Shown piece by piece: positions 53,281 to 61,416 of a stretch of DNA of 64,000 nucleotides. A program made the position numbers and the translations under genes. The DNA comes from JAEUNX01 sp034004685. Lineage in GTDB: Bacteria > Pseudomonadota > Gammaproteobacteria > Burkholderiales > Rhodocyclaceae. Location: assembly GCA_034004685.1 (NCBI GenBank), contig JAVEWG010000018.1:1-64000 (forward strand). The letters are read 5' to 3'. Below the pieces are notes generated by a model. It worked only from the letters and a program-made list of their open reading frames with translations. It was not told the origin of the DNA and searched no databases. The number at the start of each line of letters is the position of its first letter. Position 1 is the first letter of the stretch.

Positions 53281-56055
53281 GTGCCTGACGCGCAGTTTCA
53301 ACCCGGCGAACGGATTATCCATGCGGAATATGGGCAAGGTGTCGTTCTTGATCCTGTCAGTGACGGTTATCTCCGCGCGTTTTTTGGCATTGGCGAGCGC
53401 CGCGTTCCGGTGGCCTCGATTCGCCGCCAGCTTTCCCGCACCGAACGCATCTTGCGCTCCGTCGACGGCGGAGCGGATCGGTCGCGCAAGGCGTGGCTGT
53501 CCTACGAGGCGCACGCGCTGCCGGTAATGGAAAGCGCGTCGGCGCTGACCTCGGCCAAGATCGATTTGTTGCCCCATCAGGTAGTGCTGACGCACCGCAT
53601 TGCCACGGCATCGCCCCGGCGCTATTTGATCGCCGACGAGGTGGGCTTGGGCAAAACCATCGAAACCGCGCTGATCCTGCGCGAGTTGGCTAGCCGTGGC
53701 GAATTGAATCGGGCGCTGATGGTGGTGCCGGCCGGGCTGGTGAACAACTGGCACCGAGAGCTCAACGAAGTGTTCAACCTCGATTTCGAGGTGTTCGGCT
53801 CCGAGGGCGACATCACCGACCGCAAGACCAATGCATTCGCCAAGCATGACCGGCTGATCGCCAGCATCGACACGCTGAAGCGCCCGGCGCGCATCAAGCG
53901 CCTGCTGGACGCGCCGCGCTGGGATCTGGTGGTGTTCGACGAGGCGCATCACTTGACCGCCTATCGCACCGGCGGCAAGGTCAGGAAGACCGAGAACTAC
54001 AAGCTCGCCGAGGCGCTGAAGGATCACTCGCGTGATCTGATGCTGCTGTCGGCCACGCCACACCAGGGCAACCATTTTCAGTTCTGGATGTTGGCGCAGC
54101 TGCTGAACCCGACCCTGTTCGGCAGCCCCGAGGAGATGCTGGAGAACCGGCACCGTTTGAACACGGTGATGTTCCGGCGCACCAAGGCCGACGCCTGCCA
54201 ACCCGATGGTTCTCCACTATTCGCCCGGCGCTGGGTACATACCGAATCCTTCTTGATGGGCCAGGAGGAACGGCTCTTCTACGAGAAGCTGCGCGAATAC
54301 CTGGAGGACGGTTTCGATCTCGCCCGTCGCCAGGGCAATCAAGGGCGCGCGCTGGGCTTCCTGATGGCGATCTTCCAGAAGATCGCGGCATCCAGCTTTG
54401 CGGCTGTGCGGCGGACACTCAAGCGCCGCCTACTGATGCTGACGCTACACGAGGCTCTTCTCCGCGATAAAGACCTGGACATTGAGGGACGTGAGCGCCT
54501 GATGGAAGAAGCGCGTGGACTCGTCCACGAGGAATTTGGCTTGCCGCGCGACGGTATCGGACGCAGCGAGGTGGATCGCGTGCTCGCCGACCTCAAGTAC
54601 CGCTTGGTCAAGAAGCTGGACGAGGAGGCGCTGGAAATGGCTTCCGATCCCTATAGCAGCGAATACTCAGCGGCGCATGCGGAGGAAGCGGCGTCGGCGG
54701 TCGTCGAGCTCCATCTGCCCGAAGAACGCCTGCGCATCGGTGATTTGCTCAAGATCTTCCCGCAGCAGCGAGAAACCAAGGCACAGAAGCTCCTCGATGG
54801 GTTGGGTACGCTGTGGCGGCAGAACCCGAACGAGAAGATCGTGGTATTCGCCACCTACCTCGGTACGGTGGAATTGATCGCCCGTGAGATCGACCAGATC
54901 TTTCCCGGTCAGGGCGTGGTGGTGCTGCGCGGCGGCGACCACGGTGCCAAGGTCGCCGCAGAGCGCCGATTTCGCCAGAAGGATGGCCCGCGCGTGCTGG
55001 TCTGTACCGCTGCGGGACGCGAAGGCATCAACCTGCAATTCGCACGCATCCTGTTCAATTTCGACCTGCCGTGGAACCCGATGGACATGGAGCAGCGCAT
55101 CGGGCGCATTCATCGCTACGGCCAGAACCACACGGCACAGGTCTACAACCTCGTGCTGTCCGACACCATCGAAGGCCGCATCTTTCTGCTGCTCGACGAA
55201 AAGCTGACAGAGATCGCGCGCACGGTCGGCAAGGTCGATGAGAAGGGCAATGTTGCGGAAGACCTGCGGGCGCAGATTCTCGGCCAGTTGTCCGAGCGCC
55301 TCAACTACGACCGCCTGTATCAGGAAGCGCTGTCCGATCCGGAATTGAAGCGGACCAAGGTGGAACTCGAGGCTGCCCTGTCCAATTCCCGCGAAGCGCG
55401 GCAGGTGGTGTTCGATCTGTTCCAAGACCTCGATGGCTTCAGCCTCGATGACTACAAGCCCTTCTCCGACGTGTCGTCTAGTCTGGATCGGCTGGTGCAA
55501 TTCCTATCCGCTGCGGTCGCGGATCGGCAGCAGAAGTTGATCAAGGTCGACGACGAAACCTATGACCTCGTGACGGTCGATGGCGCACGCCGTGCGCGGT
55601 TCACGCTGAACCGCGATACCGCCACAGATCAGGACGATCTGGAACTGATGGGCTTGGATCACCCGTTGGTGCAGGAGGAGTTGGGGCGCTGGCGTAGCAT
55701 GCCGCCGGAGGATGTCGGTATTGCCGTTTCTGGGGACGTGGACGTGCCCGTGCTGCTCTCCCTTTGGATGGTCGAAGCCTCCGCCGGCAATGGCGAGCGC
55801 CGCGTCGTGGTCCAACCCATTGCCATCAAGCAGGATGGCATGCGAGTTCCAGCGGTGGAGCGGCAATGTGAACGCTACCTGCAGGCCCCAGCAGCCTCAC
55901 CGACGTTCGTATTGGAGCAGCGGCTGGATCTGTTTGCCCGCACCGTCGAGCCCACCCTGCAACGCGAACTCAAACACAAGGGGGCCGCGAACGGTGATGG
56001 CAGCTACTCGGCTGAATTGATCGGCTACGTCGAGATCGCTAAACAGGAGGCGTGA
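53281..56055 (+). CDS. SNF2/RapA-like helicase of the defence operon
   Basis: 924 residues from a GTG preceded by GGGGG. A short N-terminal domain ('GERIIHAEYGQGVVLDPVSDG') precedes the ATPase: motif I 'ADEVGLGKTIET' (about 118-129), motif II 'VVFDEAHH' (about 217-224), motif III 'LLSATPHQGN', and motifs V/VI 'TAAGREGINLQFA' and 'QRIGRIHRYGQ'. A long C-terminal region follows. Similar helicases occur in DISARM (DrmD) and BREX (BrxH-type) systems. It is the last gene of the operon; its stop lies 9 bases before the right arm repeats, so the operon fills the island to its end. Confidence 0.92.
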   Translation: MPDAQFQPGERIIHAEYGQGVVLDPVSDGYLRAFFGIGERRVPVASIRRQLSRTERILRSVDGGADRSRKAWLSYEAHALPVMESASALTSAKIDLLPHQVVLTHRIATASPRRYLIADEVGLGKTIETALILRELASRGELNRALMVVPAGLVNNWHRELNEVFNLDFEVFGSEGDITDRKTNAFAKHDRLIASIDTLKRPARIKRLLDAPRWDLVVFDEAHHLTAYRTGGKVRKTENYKLAEALKDHSRDLMLLSATPHQGNHFQFWMLAQLLNPTLFGSPEEMLENRHRLNTVMFRRTKADACQPDGSPLFARRWVHTESFLMGQEERLFYEKLREYLEDGFDLARRQGNQGRALGFLMAIFQKIAASSFAAVRRTLKRRLLMLTLHEALLRDKDLDIEGRERLMEEARGLVHEEFGLPRDGIGRSEVDRVLADLKYRLVKKLDEEALEMASDPYSSEYSAAHAEEAASAVVELHLPEERLRIGDLLKIFPQQRETKAQKLLDGLGTLWRQNPNEKIVVFATYLGTVELIAREIDQIFPGQGVVVLRGGDHGAKVAAERRFRQKDGPRVLVCTAAGREGINLQFARILFNFDLPWNPMDMEQRIGRIHRYGQNHTAQVYNLVLSDTIEGRIFLLLDEKLTEIARTVGKVDEKGNVAEDLRAQILGQLSERLNYDRLYQEALSDPELKRTKVELEAALSNSREARQVVFDLFQDLDGFSLDDYKPFSDVSSSLDRLVQFLSAAVADRQQKLIKVDDETYDLVTVDGARRARFTLNRDTATDQDDLELMGLDHPLVQEELGRWRSMPPEDVGIAVSGDVDVPVLLSLWMVEASAGNGERRVVVQPIAIKQDGMRVPAVERQCERYLQAPAASPTFVLEQRLDLFARTVEPTLQRELKHKGAANGDGSYSAELIGYVEIAKQEA

Positions 56056-56063
56056 TGCTGGAA

Positions 56064-56084
56064 TCCCACCCAGATTCCCACCCA
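56064..56084 (+). repeat. Right arm-type repeats (two TCCCACCCA units)
   Basis: TCCCACCCA at 56064 and 56076, with the same 12-base period as the left set and about 90 bases from the right core. They are in the same orientation as the left copies. Confidence 0.75.
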
Positions 56085-56175
56085 AACATCGCAATGGTGG
56101 GTGTGAAGGGACAGAGAAGATGAGGCTAATCCCTTTACTGGAGCGGCATTGGCGCTAATCTTGCCATGACTGATT

Positions 56176-56197
56176 GATTTCATCAGCCAGTAGCGCA
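56176..56197. repeat. Right attachment site (attR core) with orphan EVE 5' fragment
   Basis: Identical to 36537-36558. On the minus strand it encodes the first EVE residues (RYWLMK) preceded by TTG and, six bases upstream, GGGGGGA. The frame then runs into island sequence, so this copy is a non-functional gene start. Confidence 0.9.
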
Positions 56198-56226
56198 AGA
56201 CAGTCCCCCCTGCACGCGGACAAAAC

Positions 56227-56257
56227 AAAAGAGCGCGGAGGTCATCCGCGCTCTTTT
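56227..56257. terminator. Strong hairpin terminator downstream of 6S RNA
   Basis: AAAAGAGCGCGGA-GGTCA-TCCGCGCTCTTTT is a perfect 13-bp stem with a 5-base loop and T-runs on both strands. It would end transcription of 6S RNA on the minus strand and can also stop read-through from the island on the plus strand. Confidence 0.85.
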
Positions 56258-56264
56258 GATTGGG

Positions 56265-56446
56265 CCCCCCGCCTGTGCCGTCTCCACCGGGCATCCTGAA
56301 CGCTGGGTTCAGGGAGGCTGCTTCCCTTCCGCATCAGGCTCACCCGACAAGGGGCGTGCACACCAGCGGCTTCATCGGTCCGCAACCATGTCACGAAGAC
56401 ATTGGTTCAAGGAATCTACGACTTCAACGAACACTGCAGGGGATTG
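56265..56446 (-). ncRNA. ssrS: 6S RNA
   Basis: About 182 nt, the usual length. Read on the minus strand, the ends pair (CCCCTGCAGTG near the 5' end with CACAGGCGGGG at the 3' end), the 5' 'GTGTTCGTTGAAG' matches the family, and 'GGTGTGCACGCCCC' and the hairpin 'CCCTGAACCCAGCGTTCAGG' resemble conserved 6S elements. It follows zapA by 21 bases, the standard location, and ends before a strong terminator. The RNA binds sigma70 RNA polymerase in stationary phase. Exact ends are approximate. Confidence 0.8.
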
Positions 56447-56467
56447 ATCTTCACGACTCCAGGCACC

Positions 56468-56764
56468 CTAGAACAGCTTTTCCTGCTGGCCCAGAACACC
56501 GTCGAGGCGTGTGTTGATGGCTTCGATTCTACGCTTCACCGAAGGCAAATCAACCCCGCCGGCACGCTGATACTGAAGATATTCGTGGGAGATGTTCAAC
56601 GCCGTCATCACCGCCAGCTTCTCGCCGCCAGACTGGGTTTTGGCGGCCAGATCGGCCAGCTTGGCCTCCAGGAAACTCACCGCCGCCATCAGGCCATCCC
56701 GGTCTTCCGGGCTTACCGCAACCTGGTAGGTCTTGCCCAGCAACTTGATGTCGAGGGATTCCAT
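56468..56764 (-). CDS. zapA: Cell-division protein ZapA
   Basis: 98 residues. It binds FtsZ and promotes Z-ring bundling. The N-terminal 'LDIKLLGKTYQVAVSPEDRDGLMAAVSFLEAKL' is the globular domain and residues about 45-98 form the coiled coil with 'ALNISHEYLQYQ'. It lies 2 bases after the zapB-like gene and directly before 6S RNA. Confidence 0.93.
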   Translation of the reverse strand: MESLDIKLLGKTYQVAVSPEDRDGLMAAVSFLEAKLADLAAKTQSGGEKLAVMTALNISHEYLQYQRAGGVDLPSVKRRIEAINTRLDGVLGQQEKLF

Positions 56765-56766
56765 GG

Positions 56767-56961
56767 CTAGCTTTCCGGCAGTTGGGCAAGGAGGGCTTCC
56801 ACCCGGGTGACGGCGGAGCGCACCTTGTCGTCCAGTATCCGGTTGGCAGCTTCGAGCTCGGCGACCCGCTGGCGCAGGTGCCGGTTCTCTTCCTGGTGCC
56901 CCGCATGGAGGACGATGAGCTGCTCCACGTATTGTTCGAGTTTGATGAGTTCCGCATCCAT
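56767..56961 (-). CDS. Small coiled-coil protein, ZapB-like
   Basis: 64 residues from the ATG at 56961. The chain is one continuous coiled coil ('ELIKLEQYVEQLIVLHAGHQEENRHLRQRVAELEAANRIL'). Proteins of this size directly upstream of zapA in betaproteobacteria are predicted division accessory proteins. A longer frame from 56997 would overlap cobQ and lacks coiled-coil character in the added part. Confidence 0.85.
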   Translation of the reverse strand: MDAELIKLEQYVEQLIVLHAGHQEENRHLRQRVAELEAANRILDDKVRSAVTRVEALLAQLPES

Positions 56962-56993
56962 GGCGGGGATGGTAGGGGGGCGCCCGACCCTGG

Positions 56994-58517
56994 TCAAGCC
57001 AGGCTTGCCGCAGCCGCCGGGGGCAAACAGTTTGCCAGGGCGGGGAGGTTGAGGCTGGCTTCCAGCGCGTCGGCCAGGCGATTCAGATCCGCCTCCCGAC
57101 GGGCCGCCAGATCCACGCTGACGGCGTCCTCCAGGCCGGCCCAGGCCAGCAGCGCCGCCAGGGCCTCGGGACGATCAAAAATGCCATGAAGATAGGTGCC
57201 AGAAATTTGCCCGTCGGCTGAGCGGGCGCCGTCACCCCGCCCATCGGCCAGACGCACCAGGGGCCGGGCCAGGGCCGGACCGCGGCTGACCCCCATGTGG
57301 ATTTCGTACCCAGCCACCGGGCCTCCGCCAGGGAGCAGCTGGCCCGTCACGTTGGCCAGGATCTTTTCCGGCGCCAGTTCGGTTTCGCAGTCCAGATAGC
57401 CCAAGCCGGCCACGCCCCCTGGCGCCCCTTCCAGGCCCAGGGGATCGGCCAGCTGCCGGCCCAACATCTGGAACCCGCCGCAGATCCCCAGCACCTTGCC
57501 ACCGTAGCGCAGATGGCGCTGGAGGGCTGCTTCCCAGCCCTGGGCCCGCAGCCAGGCCAGGTCCGCCTGGACGCTCTTGGAGCCGGGCAGGACCACCAGA
57601 TCCGCCGGGGGAATGGGCTGGCCCGGCCCCACCCAGCGGAAATCCACCTCCGGGTGCAGGCGCAGGGGATCCAGATCGGTGTGGTTGGAAATCCGGGGAT
57701 AGACCGGCGCCACCACCTTCAGACGCGCCTCCCCCTTCTCTGCCCGGGCATCCCCCAGGGCATCCTCGGCATCCAGGAACAGGCCGTGGAGGTAGGGCAA
57801 GACCCCCAGCACCGGCCGCCCGGTGCGGGCTTCCAGCCAATCCAGGCCCGATTGCAGGAGTCCCATGTCGCCCCGGAAACGGTTAATCACGAAACCCTTC
57901 ACCCGGGCTTGTTCGCTGGGGCTGAGGAGTTCCAGGGTCCCCACCAGATGGGCAAAAACCCCGCCCCGATCAATATCGGCCACCAGGATCACCGGGCAAT
58001 CCACTGCCTCGGCAAACCCCATGTTGGCGATATCCCGGTCCCGCAGGTTGATTTCCGCCGGGCTGCCGGCCCCCTCCACCAGCACGCAATCGTAAGTGGC
58101 TGTCAGGCGCCCCCAACTCTCCAGCACCGCCCCCATGGCCCGAGGCTTGTAGTCGTGGTAGGCCCGGGCGTCCAGGCTGGTGGCCACCCGGCCATGGATG
58201 ATCACCTGGGCGCCCACGTCGCTGGAAGGCTTGAGCAGCACCGGGTTGAAGTCCGAGTGGGGCGCCAGTCCGCAGGCGATGGCCTGGAGGGCCTGGGCCC
58301 GGCCGATCTCGCCCCCATCGGCGGTCACCGCGCTGTTCAGGGCCATGTTCTGGGGCTTGAAGGGCGCCACCCGCACCCCCCGGCGGGCCAATAGCCGCCC
58401 TAGACCCGCCACCAGGGTGGATTTACCCGCGTCCGAGGTCGTGCCCTGGACCATCAGGCCCAGGCTTGGAGAAAGGGAGGGGGAGATGCTGGGATAGAAT
58501 GCCGGGCTTGTTTTCAT
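56994..58517 (-). CDS. cobQ: Cobyric acid synthase
   Basis: 507 residues. It amidates four side chains of adenosylcobyrinic acid a,c-diamide with glutamine. The N-terminal dethiobiotin-synthetase-like domain carries the P-loop 'GTTSDAGKST' (about 25-34) and 'FKPQNMALNSAVT'. The C-terminal glutamine amidotransferase has its nucleophile in 'GICGGFQMLG' (about C343) and 'GTYLHGIFD'. The ATG at 58517 adds about 20 Ser/Pro-rich residues before the family start and could be slightly too far upstream. It is divergent from cbiB with only 16 bases between the two start codons. Confidence 0.94.
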   Translation of the reverse strand: MKTSPAFYPSISPSLSPSLGLMVQGTTSDAGKSTLVAGLGRLLARRGVRVAPFKPQNMALNSAVTADGGEIGRAQALQAIACGLAPHSDFNPVLLKPSSDVGAQVIIHGRVATSLDARAYHDYKPRAMGAVLESWGRLTATYDCVLVEGAGSPAEINLRDRDIANMGFAEAVDCPVILVADIDRGGVFAHLVGTLELLSPSEQARVKGFVINRFRGDMGLLQSGLDWLEARTGRPVLGVLPYLHGLFLDAEDALGDARAEKGEARLKVVAPVYPRISNHTDLDPLRLHPEVDFRWVGPGQPIPPADLVVLPGSKSVQADLAWLRAQGWEAALQRHLRYGGKVLGICGGFQMLGRQLADPLGLEGAPGGVAGLGYLDCETELAPEKILANVTGQLLPGGGPVAGYEIHMGVSRGPALARPLVRLADGRGDGARSADGQISGTYLHGIFDRPEALAALLAWAGLEDAVSVDLAARREADLNRLADALEASLNLPALANCLPPAAAASLA

Positions 58518-58533
58518 AGCTCCGGATTATCCC

Positions 58534-59466
58534 ATGCCCACCCCTTCCCTCGCCTTCGGCGCCCTGGCCGGCGTGGCCCTGGATCGCCTGCTGGGGGAAC
58601 CCCGCCACGGCCATCCCCTGGTGGGTTTCGGGCGGCTGGCGGGCTGGCTGGAGTCCCGCCTCAACCACGAGGGCAGGGGCAGAAAAGCCGCCGGCCTGGC
58701 GGCCTGGGCCCTGGCGGTGCTGCCCTGGGTGGCCCTGGCCTGGGGCTTGCAGACCCTCCACCCAGCCCTGGCCTGGGGCATGGACGTGGTTCTGCTGGCC
58801 TTTGCCCTGGGGGCACGGAGCCTGGACGAGCACCTGATCGCCGTGGCCCGCCCCCTGGCGGCCGGCGATCTGACGGCAGCCAGGGAAGCGGTGAGCCGCA
58901 TCGTCAGCCGGGATCCCGCCGCCCTGACGGAGGAAGGGATCGCCAGGGCGGCGGTGGAATCCGCCCTGGAAAACGGCCACGACGCCATCTTCGGCGCCCT
59001 GTTCTGGTTCGCGCTGCTGGGGGGGCCGGGGGCCTTGCTGTTCCGCCTGGCCAACACCCTGGACGCCCTGTGGGGTTACCGCACGCCCCGCTTTCAACGC
59101 TTCGGCTGGGCCGCCGCCCGCATGGACGACTGCCTGGGCTACCCTTCTGCCCGCCTCACCGCCCTCACCTACGCCCTGCTGGGGGCCACCCGTGGCGCCC
59201 TGGCCTGCTGGCGCAACCAGGCCCCGGACTGGGACAGCCCCAATGCCGGGCCGGTGATGGCCGCCGGCGCGGGGGCCCTGAAGGTGAGCCTGGGGGGCGC
59301 GGCGATCTACCACGGCCGGGCGGAACACCGCCCACCCCTGGGGCTGGGCCCGGCCCCCCTCGCCGGTGACATTCACCGGGCCCTGGGTCTGGTCAGGCAA
59401 GGAGTCGCCCTGTGGCTGGCGGCCCTGATCGCCCTGGCCCTGCTCCTGGGCGCCATCCATGCTTGA
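58534..59466 (+). CDS. cbiB: Adenosylcobinamide-phosphate synthase (CbiB)
   Basis: 310 residues with four to five membrane helices. It attaches aminopropanol phosphate to adenosylcobyric acid at the inner membrane. The conserved 'GVALDRLLGEPRHGHPLVGFGRL' opens the protein and 'SRIVSRDPAALTEEGIARAAVESALENGHDAIFGALFW' is the catalytic block. Its stop overlaps the start of cobD by eight bases. It begins the plus-strand run cbiB–cobD–btuF-like. Confidence 0.94.
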   Translation: MPTPSLAFGALAGVALDRLLGEPRHGHPLVGFGRLAGWLESRLNHEGRGRKAAGLAAWALAVLPWVALAWGLQTLHPALAWGMDVVLLAFALGARSLDEHLIAVARPLAAGDLTAAREAVSRIVSRDPAALTEEGIARAAVESALENGHDAIFGALFWFALLGGPGALLFRLANTLDALWGYRTPRFQRFGWAAARMDDCLGYPSARLTALTYALLGATRGALACWRNQAPDWDSPNAGPVMAAGAGALKVSLGGAAIYHGRAEHRPPLGLGPAPLAGDIHRALGLVRQGVALWLAALIALALLLGAIHA

Positions 59467-60448
59467 ACACGGCGGCCGCCTGGCCGAAGCCAGCGCCCGC
59501 TTTAGCCCTCCTGCCGAAGGTTGGCTGGATCTCTCCACCGGCATCAATCCCCACGGCTACCCGATCCCTCCCATCCCGGCCGCCGCCTGGCAACGCCTGC
59601 CGGAAGAGGGGGACGGTCTGGAGGCCGCCGCGGCCGCCTACTACGGCACGCCCCACCTGCTGCCCGTGGCCGGCAGCCAGGCCGCCATCCAGGCCCTGCC
59701 CGGGCTTTTTCCGCCCGGCCGGGTGCTGACCCTGGCCCCCACCTACGCCGAGCACCCCCACGCCTGGCGCGGCCACGCCGCCACCGCTTTGCCGGCCGAG
59801 ACCCTGAACCAAGCGGTGGAAACCGCCGACACCCTGGTGCTGGTCAATCCCAACAACCCGGACGGCGGTCAGATTTCCCGAGAACGCCTGGTGGCCTGGC
59901 ACAGCCAGCTTGCCCGACGGGGCGGCCGGCTGATCGTGGATGAAGCCTTTGCCGACGGGGCGCCGGAAGACAGCCTGGCACCCCTGGCCGGCCAGCCGGG
60001 CTTGGTGGTGCTGCGCTCCCTGGGCAAGTTCTTCGGCCTGGCCGGCGCCCGGGTGGGCTTCGTGCTGGCGGAACCGGCCCTGCTGGCACGGCTGGCGCAA
60101 CGGCTGGGGCCCTGGACCGTAGCCGGCCCAGCCCGGGTGGTGGCCGCCGCCGCCCTGGCCGATCGGGCCTGGCAGGCTACCACCCGGGCCCGCCTGATCG
60201 CCGACAGCCAGCGCCTGGCCCGGCTACTCGCCCACCACGGCCTGGCTCCCGCCGCCGGCACTGCCCTGTTCCAGTGGGTACCCCACCCCAAGGCCGAGGC
60301 CCTGCGGGACGCCCTGGCCCGCCTGGGCATCTGGCTCCGCCTGTTCCAGGCCCCACCCGGCCTGCGCTTCGGCCTCCCCGGCAGCTCGTCGGAGTGGGCC
60401 CGGCTGGACGCTGCCCTCGCCACCATTCCTCCCTCTCTACGCGCCTGA
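59459..60448 (+). CDS. cobD: Threonine-phosphate decarboxylase
   Basis: 329 residues, a PLP-dependent class I/II aminotransferase fold. It makes aminopropanol phosphate, the substrate of the CbiB encoded just upstream. Visible motifs are 'DLSTGINPHGYP' (about 23-34), 'VNPNNPDGG' (about 129), 'IVDEAFAD' (PLP aspartate) and the PLP lysine in 'RSLGKFFGLAGARVGF' (about 187). The gene is called cobD in Salmonella and cobC in the aerobic-pathway nomenclature. Confidence 0.92.
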   Translation: MLEHGGRLAEASARFSPPAEGWLDLSTGINPHGYPIPPIPAAAWQRLPEEGDGLEAAAAAYYGTPHLLPVAGSQAAIQALPGLFPPGRVLTLAPTYAEHPHAWRGHAATALPAETLNQAVETADTLVLVNPNNPDGGQISRERLVAWHSQLARRGGRLIVDEAFADGAPEDSLAPLAGQPGLVVLRSLGKFFGLAGARVGFVLAEPALLARLAQRLGPWTVAGPARVVAAAALADRAWQATTRARLIADSQRLARLLAHHGLAPAAGTALFQWVPHPKAEALRDALARLGIWLRLFQAPPGLRFGLPGSSSEWARLDAALATIPPSLRA

Positions 60449-60458
60449 TCCGACACCC

Positions 60459-61346
60459 ATGCATAAAATCCTCCTCGCCGTTTGGGCCACCCTGCTCCTG
60501 AGCGGCCCCGCCGCTGCCCTGGAAATCAAGGACGACACGGGTACCACCTTGCGGCTGGCCCATCCTGCCCGGCGCATCGTCAGTCTCGCCCCCCACGTGA
60601 CCGAGCTGCTCTACGCCGCCGGCGCCGGGGACAAGCTGGTGGGGGCGGTGCAGTACAGCGACTACCCAGAGGCTGCCAAGGGGGTGCCTCGGGTAGGGGG
60701 CTACAGCAGCCCGGACCTGGAGACCATCGTGGCCCTCAAGCCGGACCTGGTGGTGGCCTGGAAAAGCGGCAACCGCAGCGCCCAGCTGGAGCGCCTGACG
60801 GTCCTGGGCATCCCGGTGTACATCACCGAACCCCGCCGCCTGGAGGACGTGGCGGCCAGCCTGCGGGCCCTGGGCCGGCTAGCCGGCAGCGAGACCGCCG
60901 CCGAGGCCGCCGCCCGGGCCTTCGAAACCCGCCGCAAGGCCCTGGCCAGCCGCTACGGCCAGCGGCCCAAAGTGCGGATGTTCTACCAGATCTGGGACAG
61001 CCCCCTGATGACGGTCAATGGCCAGCATCTGATCTCCGACGCCCTGGGCCTGTGCGGCGGCGAGAATGTCTTCGCCGACCTGCCCCAGCTCGCCCCCACC
61101 CTCAGCGTGGAAGCGGTGCTGGCGGCCAACCCGGAGGCGGTGCTGGCCAGCGGCATGGGAGAATCCCGCCCTGACTGGCTGGACCAGTGGAGCCGCTGGC
61201 CGGGGCTGACTGCCGCCACCCGGGGCAATCTGTTCTTCGTGCCGCCGGAACTGATCCAGCGCCACACCCCCCGCATTCTGGACGGGGCCGAACAGCTCTG
61301 CAGCTTCCTGGAGCAGGCCCGCGCCAAGCGCCCGGCCCACCGCTGA
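60459..61346 (+). CDS. btuF: BtuF-like cobalamin/cobinamide-binding periplasmic protein
   Basis: 295 residues with signal peptide 'MHKILLAVWATLLLSGPAAALE'. The two-lobe class III binding protein is recognised by 'RIVSLAPHVTELLYAAGAGDKLVG' at the start and 'LETIVALKPDLVVAWKSGN' (about 87-105) before the interlobe helix. With cbiB and cobD upstream, corrinoid uptake is the likely role. No BtuC permease or BtuD ATPase gene is present in the window. A ferric-siderophore ligand cannot be excluded from sequence alone. Confidence 0.85.
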   Translation: MHKILLAVWATLLLSGPAAALEIKDDTGTTLRLAHPARRIVSLAPHVTELLYAAGAGDKLVGAVQYSDYPEAAKGVPRVGGYSSPDLETIVALKPDLVVAWKSGNRSAQLERLTVLGIPVYITEPRRLEDVAASLRALGRLAGSETAAEAAARAFETRRKALASRYGQRPKVRMFYQIWDSPLMTVNGQHLISDALGLCGGENVFADLPQLAPTLSVEAVLAANPEAVLASGMGESRPDWLDQWSRWPGLTAATRGNLFFVPPELIQRHTPRILDGAEQLCSFLEQARAKRPAHR

Positions 61347-61416
61347 CGGAACCGGGAGAACCAATCCGCCGGACGGGCTGTCGATCCAGCCATCCCCCCC
61401 TTTCCGGAGCCCCTCG

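Larger units (their letters stand above)
36537..56197. mobile_element. Integrated genomic island carrying a composite defence operon
   Basis: A 22-bp direct repeat, GATTTCATCAGCCAGTAGCG plus CA, lies at 36537-36558 and 56176-56197. Immediately inside each end are tandem TCCCACCCA repeats. A complete tyrosine integrase begins 143 bases from the left end. The interior has visibly lower and more variable GC than the flanks. The right copy is an orphan fragment of the EVE gene's first codons next to 6S RNA, so the chromosome would close up to 6S RNA–EVE without the island. No conjugation, replication or phage structural genes are seen. Confidence 0.92.

Noticed and set aside
36537..56197. The island as a prophage or conjugative element
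   Set aside because: No capsid, tail, terminase, relaxase or type IV secretion genes are present. The cargo is almost entirely defence genes.
58500..58540. Possible cobalamin riboswitch before cbiB or cobQ
   Set aside because: Only 16 bases separate the two genes and no B12-box-like sequence is visible.
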